Shown here: one piece after another, positions 1 through 10,207 of the stretch
Position numbering within the stretch: the first letter of the stretch is position 1
How the letters are laid out: every line of letters begins with the position of its first letter
From: Microbacterium sp. PM5
GTDB taxonomy: Bacteria; Actinomycetota; Actinomycetes; Actinomycetales; Microbacteriaceae
DNA: 64,000 nucleotides
Reading direction: 5' to 3'
Assembly: GCF_003293595.1 (NCBI RefSeq)
Contig: NZ_CP022162.1
Span: forward strand, 2,735,432 to 2,799,431
The notes under the pieces: generated by a model
What the model was told of the DNA's origin: nothing
Databases searched by the model: none
The model's input: only the letters and a program-made list of their open reading frames with translations
Translations under genes and position numbers: made by a program

Positions 1-6
1 GGGTGG

Positions 7-1155
7 TCAGAGCTGGTTGCCGAGCTTGAACTCCCCGGCGCCCACCTCTTCGGGGGCGCGGGTGTAGCTGAAGCCGTCCGCGCCGATCGTGACCGCCATC
101 TCGCTCGCGTCGGTACGGGCGCGCACGGGCTGCGGATTGCCGTCCAGATCGAGAACCACGGATCCGTCGGTGTACCAGGACGGGACGACGGGGTTTCCCC
201 ACCAGTCGCGTCGCTGGTTGTCGTGCACGTCCCAGGTGACCACCGGGTTGTCGGGATCGCCGGTGTAGTAGTCCTGCGTGTAGATCTCGACGCGGTGACC
301 GTCGGGGTCGCGCAGGTACAGGTAGAACGCGTTGGAGACGCCGTGCCGACCGGGGCCGCGCTCGATGGAATCCGAGCGGCGCAGGGCTCCGAGCTTGTCG
401 CAGATGGCCAGAATGTTGTGCTTCTCGTGCGTCGCGAAGCACACGTGATGCATGCGGGGTCCGTCTCCGCCGGTCATGGCGGTGTCGTGCACCGTGGGCT
501 TGCGGCGCATCCAGGCGGCGTAGACGATGCCCGCCTCGTCCTGGATGTCCTCGGTGACGCGGAAGCCGAGGGACTGCATGAAACCGACCGCGCGCGGCAC
601 GTCGGGCGTGATCTGGTTGAAGTGGTCGAGGCGCACGAGCTCGCCGGGGGAGTAGAGGTCGTAGCGCCACGACAGGCGCTCCACGTGCTGGGTCTCGAAG
701 AAGAACTCGTACGGGAAGCCCAGCGGATCCTCCACCCGCACCGAGTCGCCGATGCCCTTCGTGAACCCGTCGGGTCGGCGCTCGACGCGGCATCCGAGCT
801 CCGAATAGAAGGCCACCGCCTTGTCGAGATCCTCCGCCGACCGCACGCGGTACGAGAAGGCGGCGACGGCGGCGATCGGGCCCGAACGCAGGACGAGGTT
901 GTGGTGGATGAACTCCTCGGTCGAACGGAGATAGATAGTCTCGTCGTCCTCCTCGGTGACGTGCAGCCCGAGGATGTCCACGTAGAACTCGCGGGATGCC
1001 GCGAGGTCGGTCACCACGAGCTCCATGTACGCGCAGCGCAGGATGTCGGGGGCGGCGACAGAGGGCGTCGGGATGGGATTGTCCGCGTGGATCGGCGCCT
1101 CCTGCGAGACGAAGAATCCCGAGGAGGTTCGGATCATCTGGCTGCGGTCTGTCAT
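7..1155 (-). CDS. hpaD: 3,4-dihydroxyphenylacetate (homoprotocatechuate) 2,3-dioxygenase
   Basis: Extradiol ring-cleaving dioxygenase of the vicinal-oxygen-chelate superfamily. It opens homoprotocatechuate to 5-carboxymethyl-2-hydroxymuconate semialdehyde using a mononuclear metal (Fe or Mn). The 382-residue protein aligns with a constant offset of 23 to the well-studied Brevibacterium fuscum enzyme, as I recall its numbering: metal ligands at H178, H237 and E290, the acid-base histidine at H223, and second-sphere N180, W215 and Y280 are all present. It lies 1 nt after the dehydrogenase gene and is probably translationally coupled to it. It is the last gene of the cluster inside the window; further pathway genes may lie to the left. 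Confidence in the function is high because every active-site residue is conserved. Confidence 0.93.
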   Translation of the reverse strand: MTDRSQMIRTSSGFFVSQEAPIHADNPIPTPSVAAPDILRCAYMELVVTDLAASREFYVDILGLHVTEEDDETIYLRSTEEFIHHNLVLRSGPIAAVAAFSYRVRSAEDLDKAVAFYSELGCRVERRPDGFTKGIGDSVRVEDPLGFPYEFFFETQHVERLSWRYDLYSPGELVRLDHFNQITPDVPRAVGFMQSLGFRVTEDIQDEAGIVYAAWMRRKPTVHDTAMTGGDGPRMHHVCFATHEKHNILAICDKLGALRRSDSIERGPGRHGVSNAFYLYLRDPDGHRVEIYTQDYYTGDPDNPVVTWDVHDNQRRDWWGNPVVPSWYTDGSVVLDLDGNPQPVRARTDASEMAVTIGADGFSYTRAPEEVGAGEFKLGNQL

Positions 1156-1156
1156 C

Positions 1157-2671
<1,515 letters not shown>

Positions 2672-2715
2672 GGGAGCTCCTTCGTGGGAGGGGGCGGATG
2701 CCGCAAGGCGACGAG

Positions 2716-3408
2716 TCAGAAGGCGGGGAGGCCGAGCGCTTCGTCGGGGTGCTCGTGGATCATGTAGGCGTCGAGGGTCGCCGAGCGGTGGCGGCGCGAT
2801 GCCTTCTCGATCTCGGCGAGCGGGGCACCGGTCTCGATGAGTACGAGGATGTTCTCGTGCTCGCGCACCGATTCGGCGGCGCGACCGGGGACGAAGCTGA
2901 ACGTCGAGTCGCGCAGATGCCCGAGTCGCGCCCACTCGGCCTGCACCAGCTCGAGCATGCGCGGGTTGGCGCACTTCTCGAACAGGATCGCGTGGAACTC
3001 CTGGTTCAGCGCGGTGAAGGCGCGGGGGTCGAAGTGCTCGAGTGTCTCGACCATCATCTCGTTGACCCGACGTGCACGGCGCACGTCTTCGACGCTGAGC
3101 GCGCGCGCCGAGAGGGCCGTCGCCGCCCCTTCGAGGATGCTGAGCGACTGCATGCTGAAGCGGTAGGCCGTGTCGTCCACCATCGATACCCGCGCGCCGA
3201 CGTTGCGCTCGAACATCACGAGACCCTCGGCTTCGAGCTGACGGATCGCTTCGCGTACCGGCACCACGCTCATCTCGAGCTCGCCCGCGATCGTGCCGAG
3301 CACGAGGCGGTAGCCGGGGGTGAACTCCTGCGACGCGATGCGCTGTTTGATCCAGTGATAGGCCTGCTGCGACTTGCTCTGAGCCGTCGCGGGTGTCAGG
3401 GGTGTCAT
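2716..3408 (-). CDS. GntR-family transcriptional regulator with FCD ligand domain
   Basis: 230-residue FadR/FCD-type regulator. An N-terminal winged helix (about residues 12-75, with the recognition-helix motif PVREAIRQLEAEGLV) is followed by an all-helical FCD domain. This carries the usual metal-site pattern: N in ALNQEFH, then histidines in REHEN and RRHRSA. It is likely the local repressor of the homoprotocatechuate genes, with an aromatic or dicarboxylate intermediate as inducer (inferred). Its ATG shares one base with the TGA of the upstream FAH-RraA gene (TGATG), so regulator and enzymes are co-transcribed and the regulator would control its own level. A candidate operator is at 4886-4897. 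Confidence 0.88.
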   Translation of the reverse strand: MTPLTPATAQSKSQQAYHWIKQRIASQEFTPGYRLVLGTIAGELEMSVVPVREAIRQLEAEGLVMFERNVGARVSMVDDTAYRFSMQSLSILEGAATALSARALSVEDVRRARRVNEMMVETLEHFDPRAFTALNQEFHAILFEKCANPRMLELVQAEWARLGHLRDSTFSFVPGRAAESVREHENILVLIETGAPLAEIEKASRRHRSATLDAYMIHEHPDEALGLPAF

Positions 3409-4859
3409 CAGCCGTTCCTCTCGCTCTCATAGCGGGCACGCCACGCGGCGTTCATCGGGAACAGGCCGTCGACGGGGTGACCGGATGCCACCTGTCGGGC
3501 GATCCACGCATCCTCCTCCTCCTGGGCGAGGGCAGCGGTCGCAACCTCCTCGGCGAGGGCGGGCGGCAGCACGACGACGCCGTCACCGTCTCCGACGAGG
3601 ATGTCTCCCGGCTCGACGGTCGTGCCGCCGCAGCCGATCGCGACGTCGGTCTCCCAAGGGATGTGGCGACGACCGAGGACGGCGGGGTGGGCACCGGCGG
3701 TGAAGACCGGGATGCCGACGGCCGCGACGGCGTCGGCATCGCGCACGCCCCCGTCGGTGACGATGGCGGCGGCGCCGCGCGCGTGGGCGCGGATCGCCAG
3801 GATGTCGCCCAGTGTCCCCGATCCGGTTTCGCCGCGGGCCTCGATGACCAGGACCTCACCCTCTGCGACCGCGTCGAACGCGCGCTTCTGGGCGTTGTAG
3901 CCGCCGCCGCGTGCGGCGAAGAGGTCTTCGCGGTGGGGGAGGAAGCGCAGGGTCCGGGCGGTGCCGACGAAGCGGCTGCCCGCGGTGAGGGGGTGCACGC
4001 CGTCGATCGTGACGTCGTTGAGCCCGCGCTTGCGCAGCTGTCCGCTGAGTGCGGCGACGGGAACGCGGGAGAGTTTCTCGCGCAGCGCGGGCGTGAGAGC
4101 CGGGGGGATTCCTGCGGCCTCGGGGGAGCCCCACGCCTCGGCGCGCTGGCGGTCGTCGACGGCGGGGAGCGAGCCGATCGCACCGTCGAGGGTGCGCTCG
4201 CCCTGCACCACGGTGGTGCGCAGCCGTCCGCTCGAGAGCGAACCGGCATCCACCTGTACCTCGACGACGTCGCCGGGAACGACCACCGACGAGCCCGCGG
4301 GCGTGCCGGTGAGGATGACGTCGCCGGTCTCGAGGGTGAAGTGCTGGGAGAGGTCGGCGACGATCTGGGCGAGCGGGAAGAGGAGCCCGTCGGTGGTGTC
4401 GTCCTGCGCGAGCTCGCCGTTGACCCAGGTGCGCAGGCGCAGATTCGCCGGATCGATGCCGACCGCGTCGATCAGTGCCGGGCCGATCGGCGTGTAGCCG
4501 TCGCCGCCCTTCGAGCGGACGTTCGAGCCCTTGTCGTTCGCGCGCAGGTCGTAGAGGCCGAAATCGTTCGCCGCGGTGATCGCGGCCACGTGCGACCAGG
4601 CGGTCTCGACCGTCGTCCATCGGGCGGGCGTGCCGATGATGAGTGCGATCTCGCCTTCGAACGCGAGCAGCTCGGTGCCGGCGGGACGCTCGACCGACGC
4701 GCCCGAGGCGGCCAGCGAGCTGGAGGGCTTGAAGAAGTACGACGGGGATGCCGGGCGGCGGCCGCGCTGGTCGGCGCGAGAGGCGTAGGCGAGGTGGACG
4801 GCGACGATCTTGCCCGGGCGCGCGCCGAGGACGGCGAACCGGCTGTCGGTGTCTGTCAT
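3408..4859 (-). CDS. Fused fumarylacetoacetate-hydrolase-family and RraA-like protein
   Basis: 483-residue two-domain protein, first gene of the leftward catabolic operon. Residues about 1-230 are an FAH-family fold: metal-binding acidic residues in FEGEIALIIG, the KGGDGYTPIGP segment and the signature GDVILTGTPAG. Residues about 270-470 are an RraA/HMG-aldolase-type fold with GDILAIRAHARGAAAIV followed by TDGGVRDADAV, which holds the Arg-Asp pair of this family. In the homoprotocatechuate pathway an FAH protein (HpaG) decarboxylates and isomerises the tricarboxylate. RraA-like proteins are aldolases or oxaloacetate decarboxylases. The fusion could therefore join an HpaG-type step to a later C-C cleavage, but this is inference. 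No separate hpaF, hpaH or hpaI is in the window. Confidence 0.85.
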   Translation of the reverse strand: MTDTDSRFAVLGARPGKIVAVHLAYASRADQRGRRPASPSYFFKPSSSLAASGASVERPAGTELLAFEGEIALIIGTPARWTTVETAWSHVAAITAANDFGLYDLRANDKGSNVRSKGGDGYTPIGPALIDAVGIDPANLRLRTWVNGELAQDDTTDGLLFPLAQIVADLSQHFTLETGDVILTGTPAGSSVVVPGDVVEVQVDAGSLSSGRLRTTVVQGERTLDGAIGSLPAVDDRQRAEAWGSPEAAGIPPALTPALREKLSRVPVAALSGQLRKRGLNDVTIDGVHPLTAGSRFVGTARTLRFLPHREDLFAARGGGYNAQKRAFDAVAEGEVLVIEARGETGSGTLGDILAIRAHARGAAAIVTDGGVRDADAVAAVGIPVFTAGAHPAVLGRRHIPWETDVAIGCGGTTVEPGDILVGDGDGVVVLPPALAEEVATAALAQEEEDAWIARQVASGHPVDGLFPMNAAWRARYESERNG

Positions 4860-4885
4860 GGATGCTCCCTTGCGTCGTATCCGAA

Positions 4886-4897
4886 ATCGTATATGAT
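4886..4897. promoter_or_regulatory. Candidate operator for the GntR-family regulator
   Basis: ATCGTATATGAT is a near-palindrome with 5-bp half-sites of the short AT-rich type bound by FCD-type GntR regulators. It is one of few AT-rich stretches here. It lies 27 nt upstream of the FAH-RraA start and 69 nt upstream of the divergent transporter, in the only intergenic region of the cluster, so one site could control both directions. No binding evidence exists. Confidence 0.45.
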
Positions 4898-4965
4898 CGT
4901 CGTCACCGCGGCAAGCACTGCTTCGCCGTCCGACAGAGACGTCACACCGACACTGGAGTCACCCC

Positions 4966-6354
4966 ATGAGCGCTTCCACGAACCACCCCGTCGGGTTCAC
5001 CCCGACCGGGACGATCGCGACGTCCACCGACCGCCGCCGCGTCGTCTTCGCCACGATCGTCGGCACGACGGTCGAGTGGTACGACTTCTTCATCTACGCA
5101 TCTGCGGCCGGCCTGGTCTTCGGAAGCCTCTTCTTCGCTCCCGCCGGAGAGGGGTTCGCTCAGGTGCTGTCGTTCATCACGGTGGGCATCAGCTTCCTGT
5201 TCCGACCGTTCGGCGCTTTCCTCGCGGGTCACTTCGGAGACAAGTACGGGCGCCGACTCGTCCTCATGGTGACCCTGATCCTGATGGGCGTGGCGACGAC
5301 GCTGGTCGGTCTGCTGCCGACGTATGCCGCGATCGGCATGGCGGCGCCGATCCTGCTCGTGCTGCTGCGCATCCTGCAGGGCATCTCGGCCGGCGGAGAG
5401 TGGGGCGGTGCGGTGCTGATGGCGGTCGAGCACGCTCCCAAGACGCGCCGAGGCATCTTCGGCGCATCCCCTCAGATGGGCGTTCCCTTGGGTCTGCTCC
5501 TCGCGTCGGGCATGCTCGCGCTGATGGCCACGATCGCTCCCGGGGAGGCCTTCCTGCAGTGGGGCTGGCGCGTGCCGTTCCTGCTCTCGTTCGTGCTGAT
5601 CGTCATCGGCTACTACATCCGCCGCCGAGTGGAGGAGAGCCCGGTGTTCGCGGAGCTCGCCGAGCGCAAGGAGGAAACGCGGATGCCGATCGTCGCGCTG
5701 TTCCGCAAGCACACCCTGCTCGTGGTGATCGCGGCTCTCGTGTTCGCCGGCAACAACGCCGTGGGATACATGACCACCGGGGGGTACATCCAGCGCTACG
5801 CCACCGACCCGAAGGGACCGATCGGACTCGCGACCGCCGATGTGCTGGGCGCGGTCACCCTGTCCGCGATCACCTGGCTGGTGTTCACCTTCCTCTCCGG
5901 TTGGATCTCGGATCGCATCGGACGGCGCACGACCTACATCATCGGCTGGCTGGCCCAGCTGGCCGGCGTCTTCCTGCTCTTTCCGCTCGTCAACACCGGC
6001 TCGATCGTCCTGCTGACGCTGGGCCTGGTGGTCCTCACGGTCGGGCTCGGTTTCACGTACGGTCCTCAAGCCGCCCTCTACGCCGAGCTGTTCCCCGCGT
6101 CCATCCGCTTCTCGGGCGTCTCCATCTCGTACGCGATCGGTGCGATCCTCGGCGGGGCCTTCGCTCCGACGATCGCGCAGGCGATCGTGCAGGCGACGGG
6201 TTCCACGACGGGCGTCACCTGGTACCTCGCCGGCATGACCCTGCTGGGACTGATCGCCACGCTGCTGCTGCGCGACCGCAGCGGCATCCCGCTCGGACCC
6301 GACCATGAGGCCGAGCAGACGGTCAGCCCCATCCGAGGGCTCTCGCGGGCCTGA
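4966..6354 (+). CDS. MFS transporter, metabolite:H+ symporter (MHS/ShiA-like) family
   Basis: 462-residue twelve-helix major facilitator. The family marker GHFGDKYGRR lies between helices 2 and 3, and the MHS opening TIVGTTVEWYDFFIYASAAG is characteristic. Members import aromatic acids, shikimate, dicarboxylates or osmolytes with protons. Its position, divergent from the ring-cleavage operon and immediately before the flavin hydroxylase, suggests uptake of the aromatic substrate, such as a hydroxyphenylacetate (inferred). The ATG follows a GGAG ribosome-binding site. It is probably co-transcribed with the next gene, 18 nt downstream. Confidence 0.85.
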   Translation: MSASTNHPVGFTPTGTIATSTDRRRVVFATIVGTTVEWYDFFIYASAAGLVFGSLFFAPAGEGFAQVLSFITVGISFLFRPFGAFLAGHFGDKYGRRLVLMVTLILMGVATTLVGLLPTYAAIGMAAPILLVLLRILQGISAGGEWGGAVLMAVEHAPKTRRGIFGASPQMGVPLGLLLASGMLALMATIAPGEAFLQWGWRVPFLLSFVLIVIGYYIRRRVEESPVFAELAERKEETRMPIVALFRKHTLLVVIAALVFAGNNAVGYMTTGGYIQRYATDPKGPIGLATADVLGAVTLSAITWLVFTFLSGWISDRIGRRTTYIIGWLAQLAGVFLLFPLVNTGSIVLLTLGLVVLTVGLGFTYGPQAALYAELFPASIRFSGVSISYAIGAILGGAFAPTIAQAIVQATGSTTGVTWYLAGMTLLGLIATLLLRDRSGIPLGPDHEAEQTVSPIRGLSRA

Positions 6355-6372
6355 GTCGGAAGGACGACGACG

Positions 6373-8268
6373 ATGCAGTTCCATCACCACGGGTATGTCT
6401 CCGCCGACCCCCGCGTGCAACCGGCCGCGGGGACGGGAATCGACCGCCCAGCGGAGCTGCCCGACGAGGTCGACGTCCTGATCGTCGGCTCCGGGCCGGC
6501 CGGCATGCTCCTGGCCGCGCAGCTGTCGCAGTATCCCGGGATCCTCACGCGCGTCATCGAGCGCCGTGAGGGACGCCTGGCCCTCGGACAGGCCGACGGC
6601 ATCCAGCCGCGCAGCGTCGAGACGTTCCAGGCGTTCGGCTTCGCCGAGCGGATCATCGCCGAGGCGTACAACATCGGGTGGATGAACTTCTGGGGCCCCG
6701 ATCCCGAGAACCCCGCGCGCATCGTGCGCCGCTCCCGCACTGCCGACTACGCGTACGACATCAGCGAGTTCCCGCACCTCATCGTCAACCAGGCGCGCGT
6801 GCTCGACTACTTCGCCGAAGCGGCCGCGCACGGCCCGGCGCGCATCGCACCCGACTACGGGATCGAGTTCGTCGGGCTCACCGTGCACGAGGGCGAGGAC
6901 CGTCCGGTCGAGGTGCGCGTACGCCACGTCGGCGGAGAGCGCGCCGGCGAGGAGCGCGCCGTGCGTGCGGCGTACGTCGTCGGCTGCGACGGGGCGCGAA
7001 GCGGCGTACGGGCGGCGATCGGCCGGGTGCACGTCGGCGACATCTCGCAGCACGCCTGGGGCGTGATGGACGTGCTCGTCGAGACGGACTTCCCCGACTG
7101 GCGCATCAAGTGCGCGATCAACGCCGAGGCCGGCAACATCCTGCACATTCCGCGCGAAGGCGGATACCTCACCCGCATCTACGTCGACCTGGGCGCCGTG
7201 GCGGACGACGACGACCACCGCGTGCGTCAGACGCCCGTCGAGGAGATCATCCGGCGGGCCAACGAGATCCTGCACCCGTACACGCTCGACGTGAAGAGCG
7301 TCGCCTGGCACAGCGTGTACGAGGTCGGCCACCGGGTCACCGACGGCTTCGACGACGCGCTCGACGGCGGACGGCAGCCGCGCGTGTTCCTCACCGGCGA
7401 CGCCTGCCACACGCACAGCGCGAAGGCGGGGCAGGGCATGAACGTCTCGATGCAGGACGGCTTCAACCTGGGGTGGAAGCTCGGCTCCGTGCTGAGCGGT
7501 CTGAGCCCGGCCTCCCTTCTGTCGACCTACACCTCCGAGCGCCGGCCGGTCGCTCAGCAGCTCATCGAGTTCGACAAGGAGTGGTCGACGCTGATGGCGC
7601 GAAAGCCCGAGGAGATCTCCGATCCTGCCGACCTCGCGACCTACTATCTCGCCACCGCCGAGTTCCCCTCGGGCTTCATGACCACCTACGCCGAGGGGGC
7701 GGGAGTCGTCGCCGGCACCGCCCACCAGCATCTGGCAACCGGCTTCCCGGTGGGCAAGCGCTTCAAGAGTGCGCCCGTCACTCTGGCGGCCGACGGCAAC
7801 GTCGTGCATCTCGGTCATCACGCGAGCGCCGACGGGCGCTGGCGCCTGTACGCCTTCGCCGACCGCGACGGGCTCGCCGACGACTCGCCCCTCGCGCGCT
7901 TCGCGGCCTGGCTCGCCGACGCCCCGGACTCTCCGGTGCGGCGCCATACCCCCGCGGATGCCGATATCGACGCGGTCTTCGACGCGAAGGTGATCTACCA
8001 GCAGGGGTTCGACGACATCGATGTCACTCGTGCGCCGGCTGTCTTCCGCCCGCATTCGGGTGCGCTGGCGCTCACCGACTGGGAGAAGGTGTTCGCCGCG
8101 GCACCCCACAGGTGGAACGAGACCGACATCTTCGAGGCCCGCGGGCTATCGCGTGACGGTGTGGTCGTCGTGGTGCGTCCTGATCAGTACGTCGCGGCCG
8201 TGCTGCCGCTGGACGCGACCGATGAGCTGGCGGACTTCTTCTCCCGGTGGATGCTCCCCGTCGGGTGA
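6373..8268 (+). CDS. FAD-dependent aromatic hydroxylase (phenol 2-monooxygenase / 3-hydroxybenzoate 4-monooxygenase-like)
   Basis: 631-residue single-component flavoprotein hydroxylase of the PheA/MobA type. It shows the FAD dinucleotide motif IVGSGPAGM (about residues 37-45), the DG motif in VGCDGARSGVR, and the ribityl-binding GD motif in FLTGDACHTH with D343. A C-terminal thioredoxin-like dimerisation domain is expected from the length. It ortho-hydroxylates a phenolic acid with NAD(P)H and oxygen. In this cluster the reasonable product is homoprotocatechuate from 3- or 4-hydroxyphenylacetate, which would replace the two-component HpaBC, but the substrate cannot be read from sequence; 3-hydroxybenzoate is an alternative. 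The ATG is preceded by GGAAGGA. Confidence 0.82.
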   Translation: MQFHHHGYVSADPRVQPAAGTGIDRPAELPDEVDVLIVGSGPAGMLLAAQLSQYPGILTRVIERREGRLALGQADGIQPRSVETFQAFGFAERIIAEAYNIGWMNFWGPDPENPARIVRRSRTADYAYDISEFPHLIVNQARVLDYFAEAAAHGPARIAPDYGIEFVGLTVHEGEDRPVEVRVRHVGGERAGEERAVRAAYVVGCDGARSGVRAAIGRVHVGDISQHAWGVMDVLVETDFPDWRIKCAINAEAGNILHIPREGGYLTRIYVDLGAVADDDDHRVRQTPVEEIIRRANEILHPYTLDVKSVAWHSVYEVGHRVTDGFDDALDGGRQPRVFLTGDACHTHSAKAGQGMNVSMQDGFNLGWKLGSVLSGLSPASLLSTYTSERRPVAQQLIEFDKEWSTLMARKPEEISDPADLATYYLATAEFPSGFMTTYAEGAGVVAGTAHQHLATGFPVGKRFKSAPVTLAADGNVVHLGHHASADGRWRLYAFADRDGLADDSPLARFAAWLADAPDSPVRRHTPADADIDAVFDAKVIYQQGFDDIDVTRAPAVFRPHSGALALTDWEKVFAAAPHRWNETDIFEARGLSRDGVVVVVRPDQYVAAVLPLDATDELADFFSRWMLPVG

Positions 8269-8291
8269 CGGACCGAGACGCCGAGTGACGC

Positions 8292-10070
8292 TCAGTCGAG
8301 GTCGTCGTAGCCGCTGAGGCGCAGCTCCTCGGCATCCAGGTGCGCTTCCAGCCGTCGGGCGAGAAGATCGTCGACGGTGCCTTCTCGGCGCAGCCGCAGC
8401 AGCACCTCGCGCTTGCGCTCCAACAGGGCCAGCTTCAGTCGCGTCATCTCCTCGAAGCGCACGAGCGGCGAGCGCTGGGTGAGGTCGATTCCGGTCGAGG
8501 CGGCGAGCATCGTCAGCGAGGTCGCGGCGTCGACGCCCGCCGCTGCCGGATTCAGCCCCACGACGGGCCCAGCGCCGTCCACGACTGTCTGCGCACCGGT
8601 GTCGGGGGCCGACGGCGCCGCCACCATGCCCTCGAGCTGTGCGATCTGGTCGGCATCCGCGGCGGCCTGGGCACGGGCGAAGGCACGCGCGTTGGCCAGC
8701 TCGAGCATGTCGTAGCCATCCTGACGAGCGCGCTCGCGTACCTCGTCGCTGATGCCGTGCTCGGCCGCGATGTCGTCGAGAGCGGCGATCGCCGCACCCG
8801 AGATGGTCCGCTGCGCCAGCTCGATCTCGTCGGCGGCCCAGTCGTCGCTGGGAAGCTTCGCCCACCGGACGATGGCGGGAAGGAGCGGTCCCTGCACGAG
8901 CAGACTCAGCACGATCACCCCGGCCGTCACGAACACCACGGCGTCGCGGCCGACGAGCGGCTGACCGGACGACGTCGTCAGCGGAACCGAGAGCGCGATC
9001 GCGAGCGACACGGCACCGCGGAACCCGGCCATCGTGCTCACGATGCGCGCGCGGTTCAGCGATCCCGGGCCGGAACGTGCGGTCAGCGCCGGCGTACGCG
9101 GGCGCGAGAAGGGGGCCATCAGCAGTTGGAACACATAGCGCACCACCAGCAGCGCCGCCCACGCGGCCACGGTCAGCAGCACGAGGCCCCACACCTCGCT
9201 CGGGGAGATCTCGTGCAGGACGAGCTGCACTTCCAACCCGATCAGCACGAACAGCGCTCCGTTGAGCAGGTAGACGCCGAACGGCCACGCCGCCATCGCG
9301 GTGCGGCGGGAGGCGGCGGTGGTGATGCGCGGCGAGGCCCAGGCGATGATCAGGCCCGCGAACACCACGGCGAGAACGCCCGAGGCGTTGACCAGTTCGG
9401 CGAGCAGGAACGCCGTGAACGGAACCAGCAGCAGCGTCACGTTGATCGACAGGGCATTGCGCATGCGCCGCAGCGCGAGGTACGCGAGAGCCGCGACGAC
9501 GATGCCGGCGATCGCTCCGCCGAGATAGGAGACGAGCACGGTGGCGGTGATCGACCAGCCCGTGACGGTGTCGCCGAGTGCGACGGAGATCGCGATGGCA
9601 TAGAGCACCAATGCGGTGCCGTCGTTGGTCAGACTCTCCGCCTTCAATTTCATGAACGTGCGCTGCGGAAGCAGTCGTCCGAGCGCGGCGACAGCCGTGG
9701 CATCGGGGGGCGCGACGGCGGCACCGAGGATCATGGCTGCCGGCCAGGGCAGCCCGAAGAGTGTGGCCACCCACGCGACCGCGAACGCCGAGGCGACCAC
9801 GAGCAGCGTGCTCATCGGGATGATGTAGCGCAGCGACCGGCGAACGCCCCGCAGCGACGTCGTCAGGCTCTCCCAGAACAGCATCACGGGCAGGAACAAC
9901 AGCAGCACCGTCTCGGGCGGCAGCTCGATGCGACGCAGCTCCGGCACGAAGCCGAGCAGCAGGCCGAGGATCAGCAGCACCAGCGGTGTCGCCAGGCGCA
10001 GGCGCGGCGCGAGGAGCGTTCCCGCCAGCACCGACAGCCCGAGCAGGACGGTGACTTCCAGACCTTCCAT
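8292..10070 (-). CDS. Na+/H+ antiporter, CPA1 (NhaP-like) family
   Basis: 592-residue membrane protein with about twelve N-terminal helices and a roughly 200-residue hydrophilic C-terminal tail. The conserved transport segments GAAVAPPDATAV and ESLTNDGTALV carry the acidic residues expected in CPA1 exchangers. It would extrude Na+ (or K+) for protons and regulate cytoplasmic pH. The frame extends 22 codons further to a GTG at 10136, but the ATG beginning MEGLEV is preferred because the first membrane helix follows directly. It is convergent with the hydroxylase gene, 23 nt apart, and not obviously tied to the catabolic cluster. Confidence 0.85.
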   Translation of the reverse strand: MEGLEVTVLLGLSVLAGTLLAPRLRLATPLVLLILGLLLGFVPELRRIELPPETVLLLFLPVMLFWESLTTSLRGVRRSLRYIIPMSTLLVVASAFAVAWVATLFGLPWPAAMILGAAVAPPDATAVAALGRLLPQRTFMKLKAESLTNDGTALVLYAIAISVALGDTVTGWSITATVLVSYLGGAIAGIVVAALAYLALRRMRNALSINVTLLLVPFTAFLLAELVNASGVLAVVFAGLIIAWASPRITTAASRRTAMAAWPFGVYLLNGALFVLIGLEVQLVLHEISPSEVWGLVLLTVAAWAALLVVRYVFQLLMAPFSRPRTPALTARSGPGSLNRARIVSTMAGFRGAVSLAIALSVPLTTSSGQPLVGRDAVVFVTAGVIVLSLLVQGPLLPAIVRWAKLPSDDWAADEIELAQRTISGAAIAALDDIAAEHGISDEVRERARQDGYDMLELANARAFARAQAAADADQIAQLEGMVAAPSAPDTGAQTVVDGAGPVVGLNPAAAGVDAATSLTMLAASTGIDLTQRSPLVRFEEMTRLKLALLERKREVLLRLRREGTVDDLLARRLEAHLDAEELRLSGYDDLD

Positions 10071-10149
10071 GGCACCCCGATTCCGCGCAGACCTCCCGAC
10101 GGATTTCCGTCGCAGCCCAGTGTGCGCCACAGACACAGCGTTTCAACAG

Positions 10150-10175
10150 GTCTGCGCATTCCCGGCCGCGCAGAC
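10150..10175. terminator. Hairpin between antiporter and ThDP-enzyme genes
   Basis: GTCTGCGC and GCGCAGAC form a perfect 8-bp stem around a 10-nt loop. It lies just past the shorter hairpin that follows the ThDP-enzyme gene and 80 nt before the antiporter start. There is no T-run, so it is either a second-line terminator or an mRNA leader structure of the antiporter. Confidence 0.4.
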
Positions 10176-10187
10176 AGTTCCGTCCGT

Positions 10188-10206
10188 GCGGGGCTACCGG
10201 CCCCGC
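10188..10206 (-). terminator. Terminator-like hairpin after the ThDP enzyme gene
   Basis: GCGGGGC, a 5-nt loop and GCCCCGC form a perfect 7-bp GC stem starting one base beyond the stop codon of the leftward ThDP-enzyme gene. No T-tract follows, as is common for actinobacterial terminators. Confidence 0.5.
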
Positions 10207-10207
10207 G

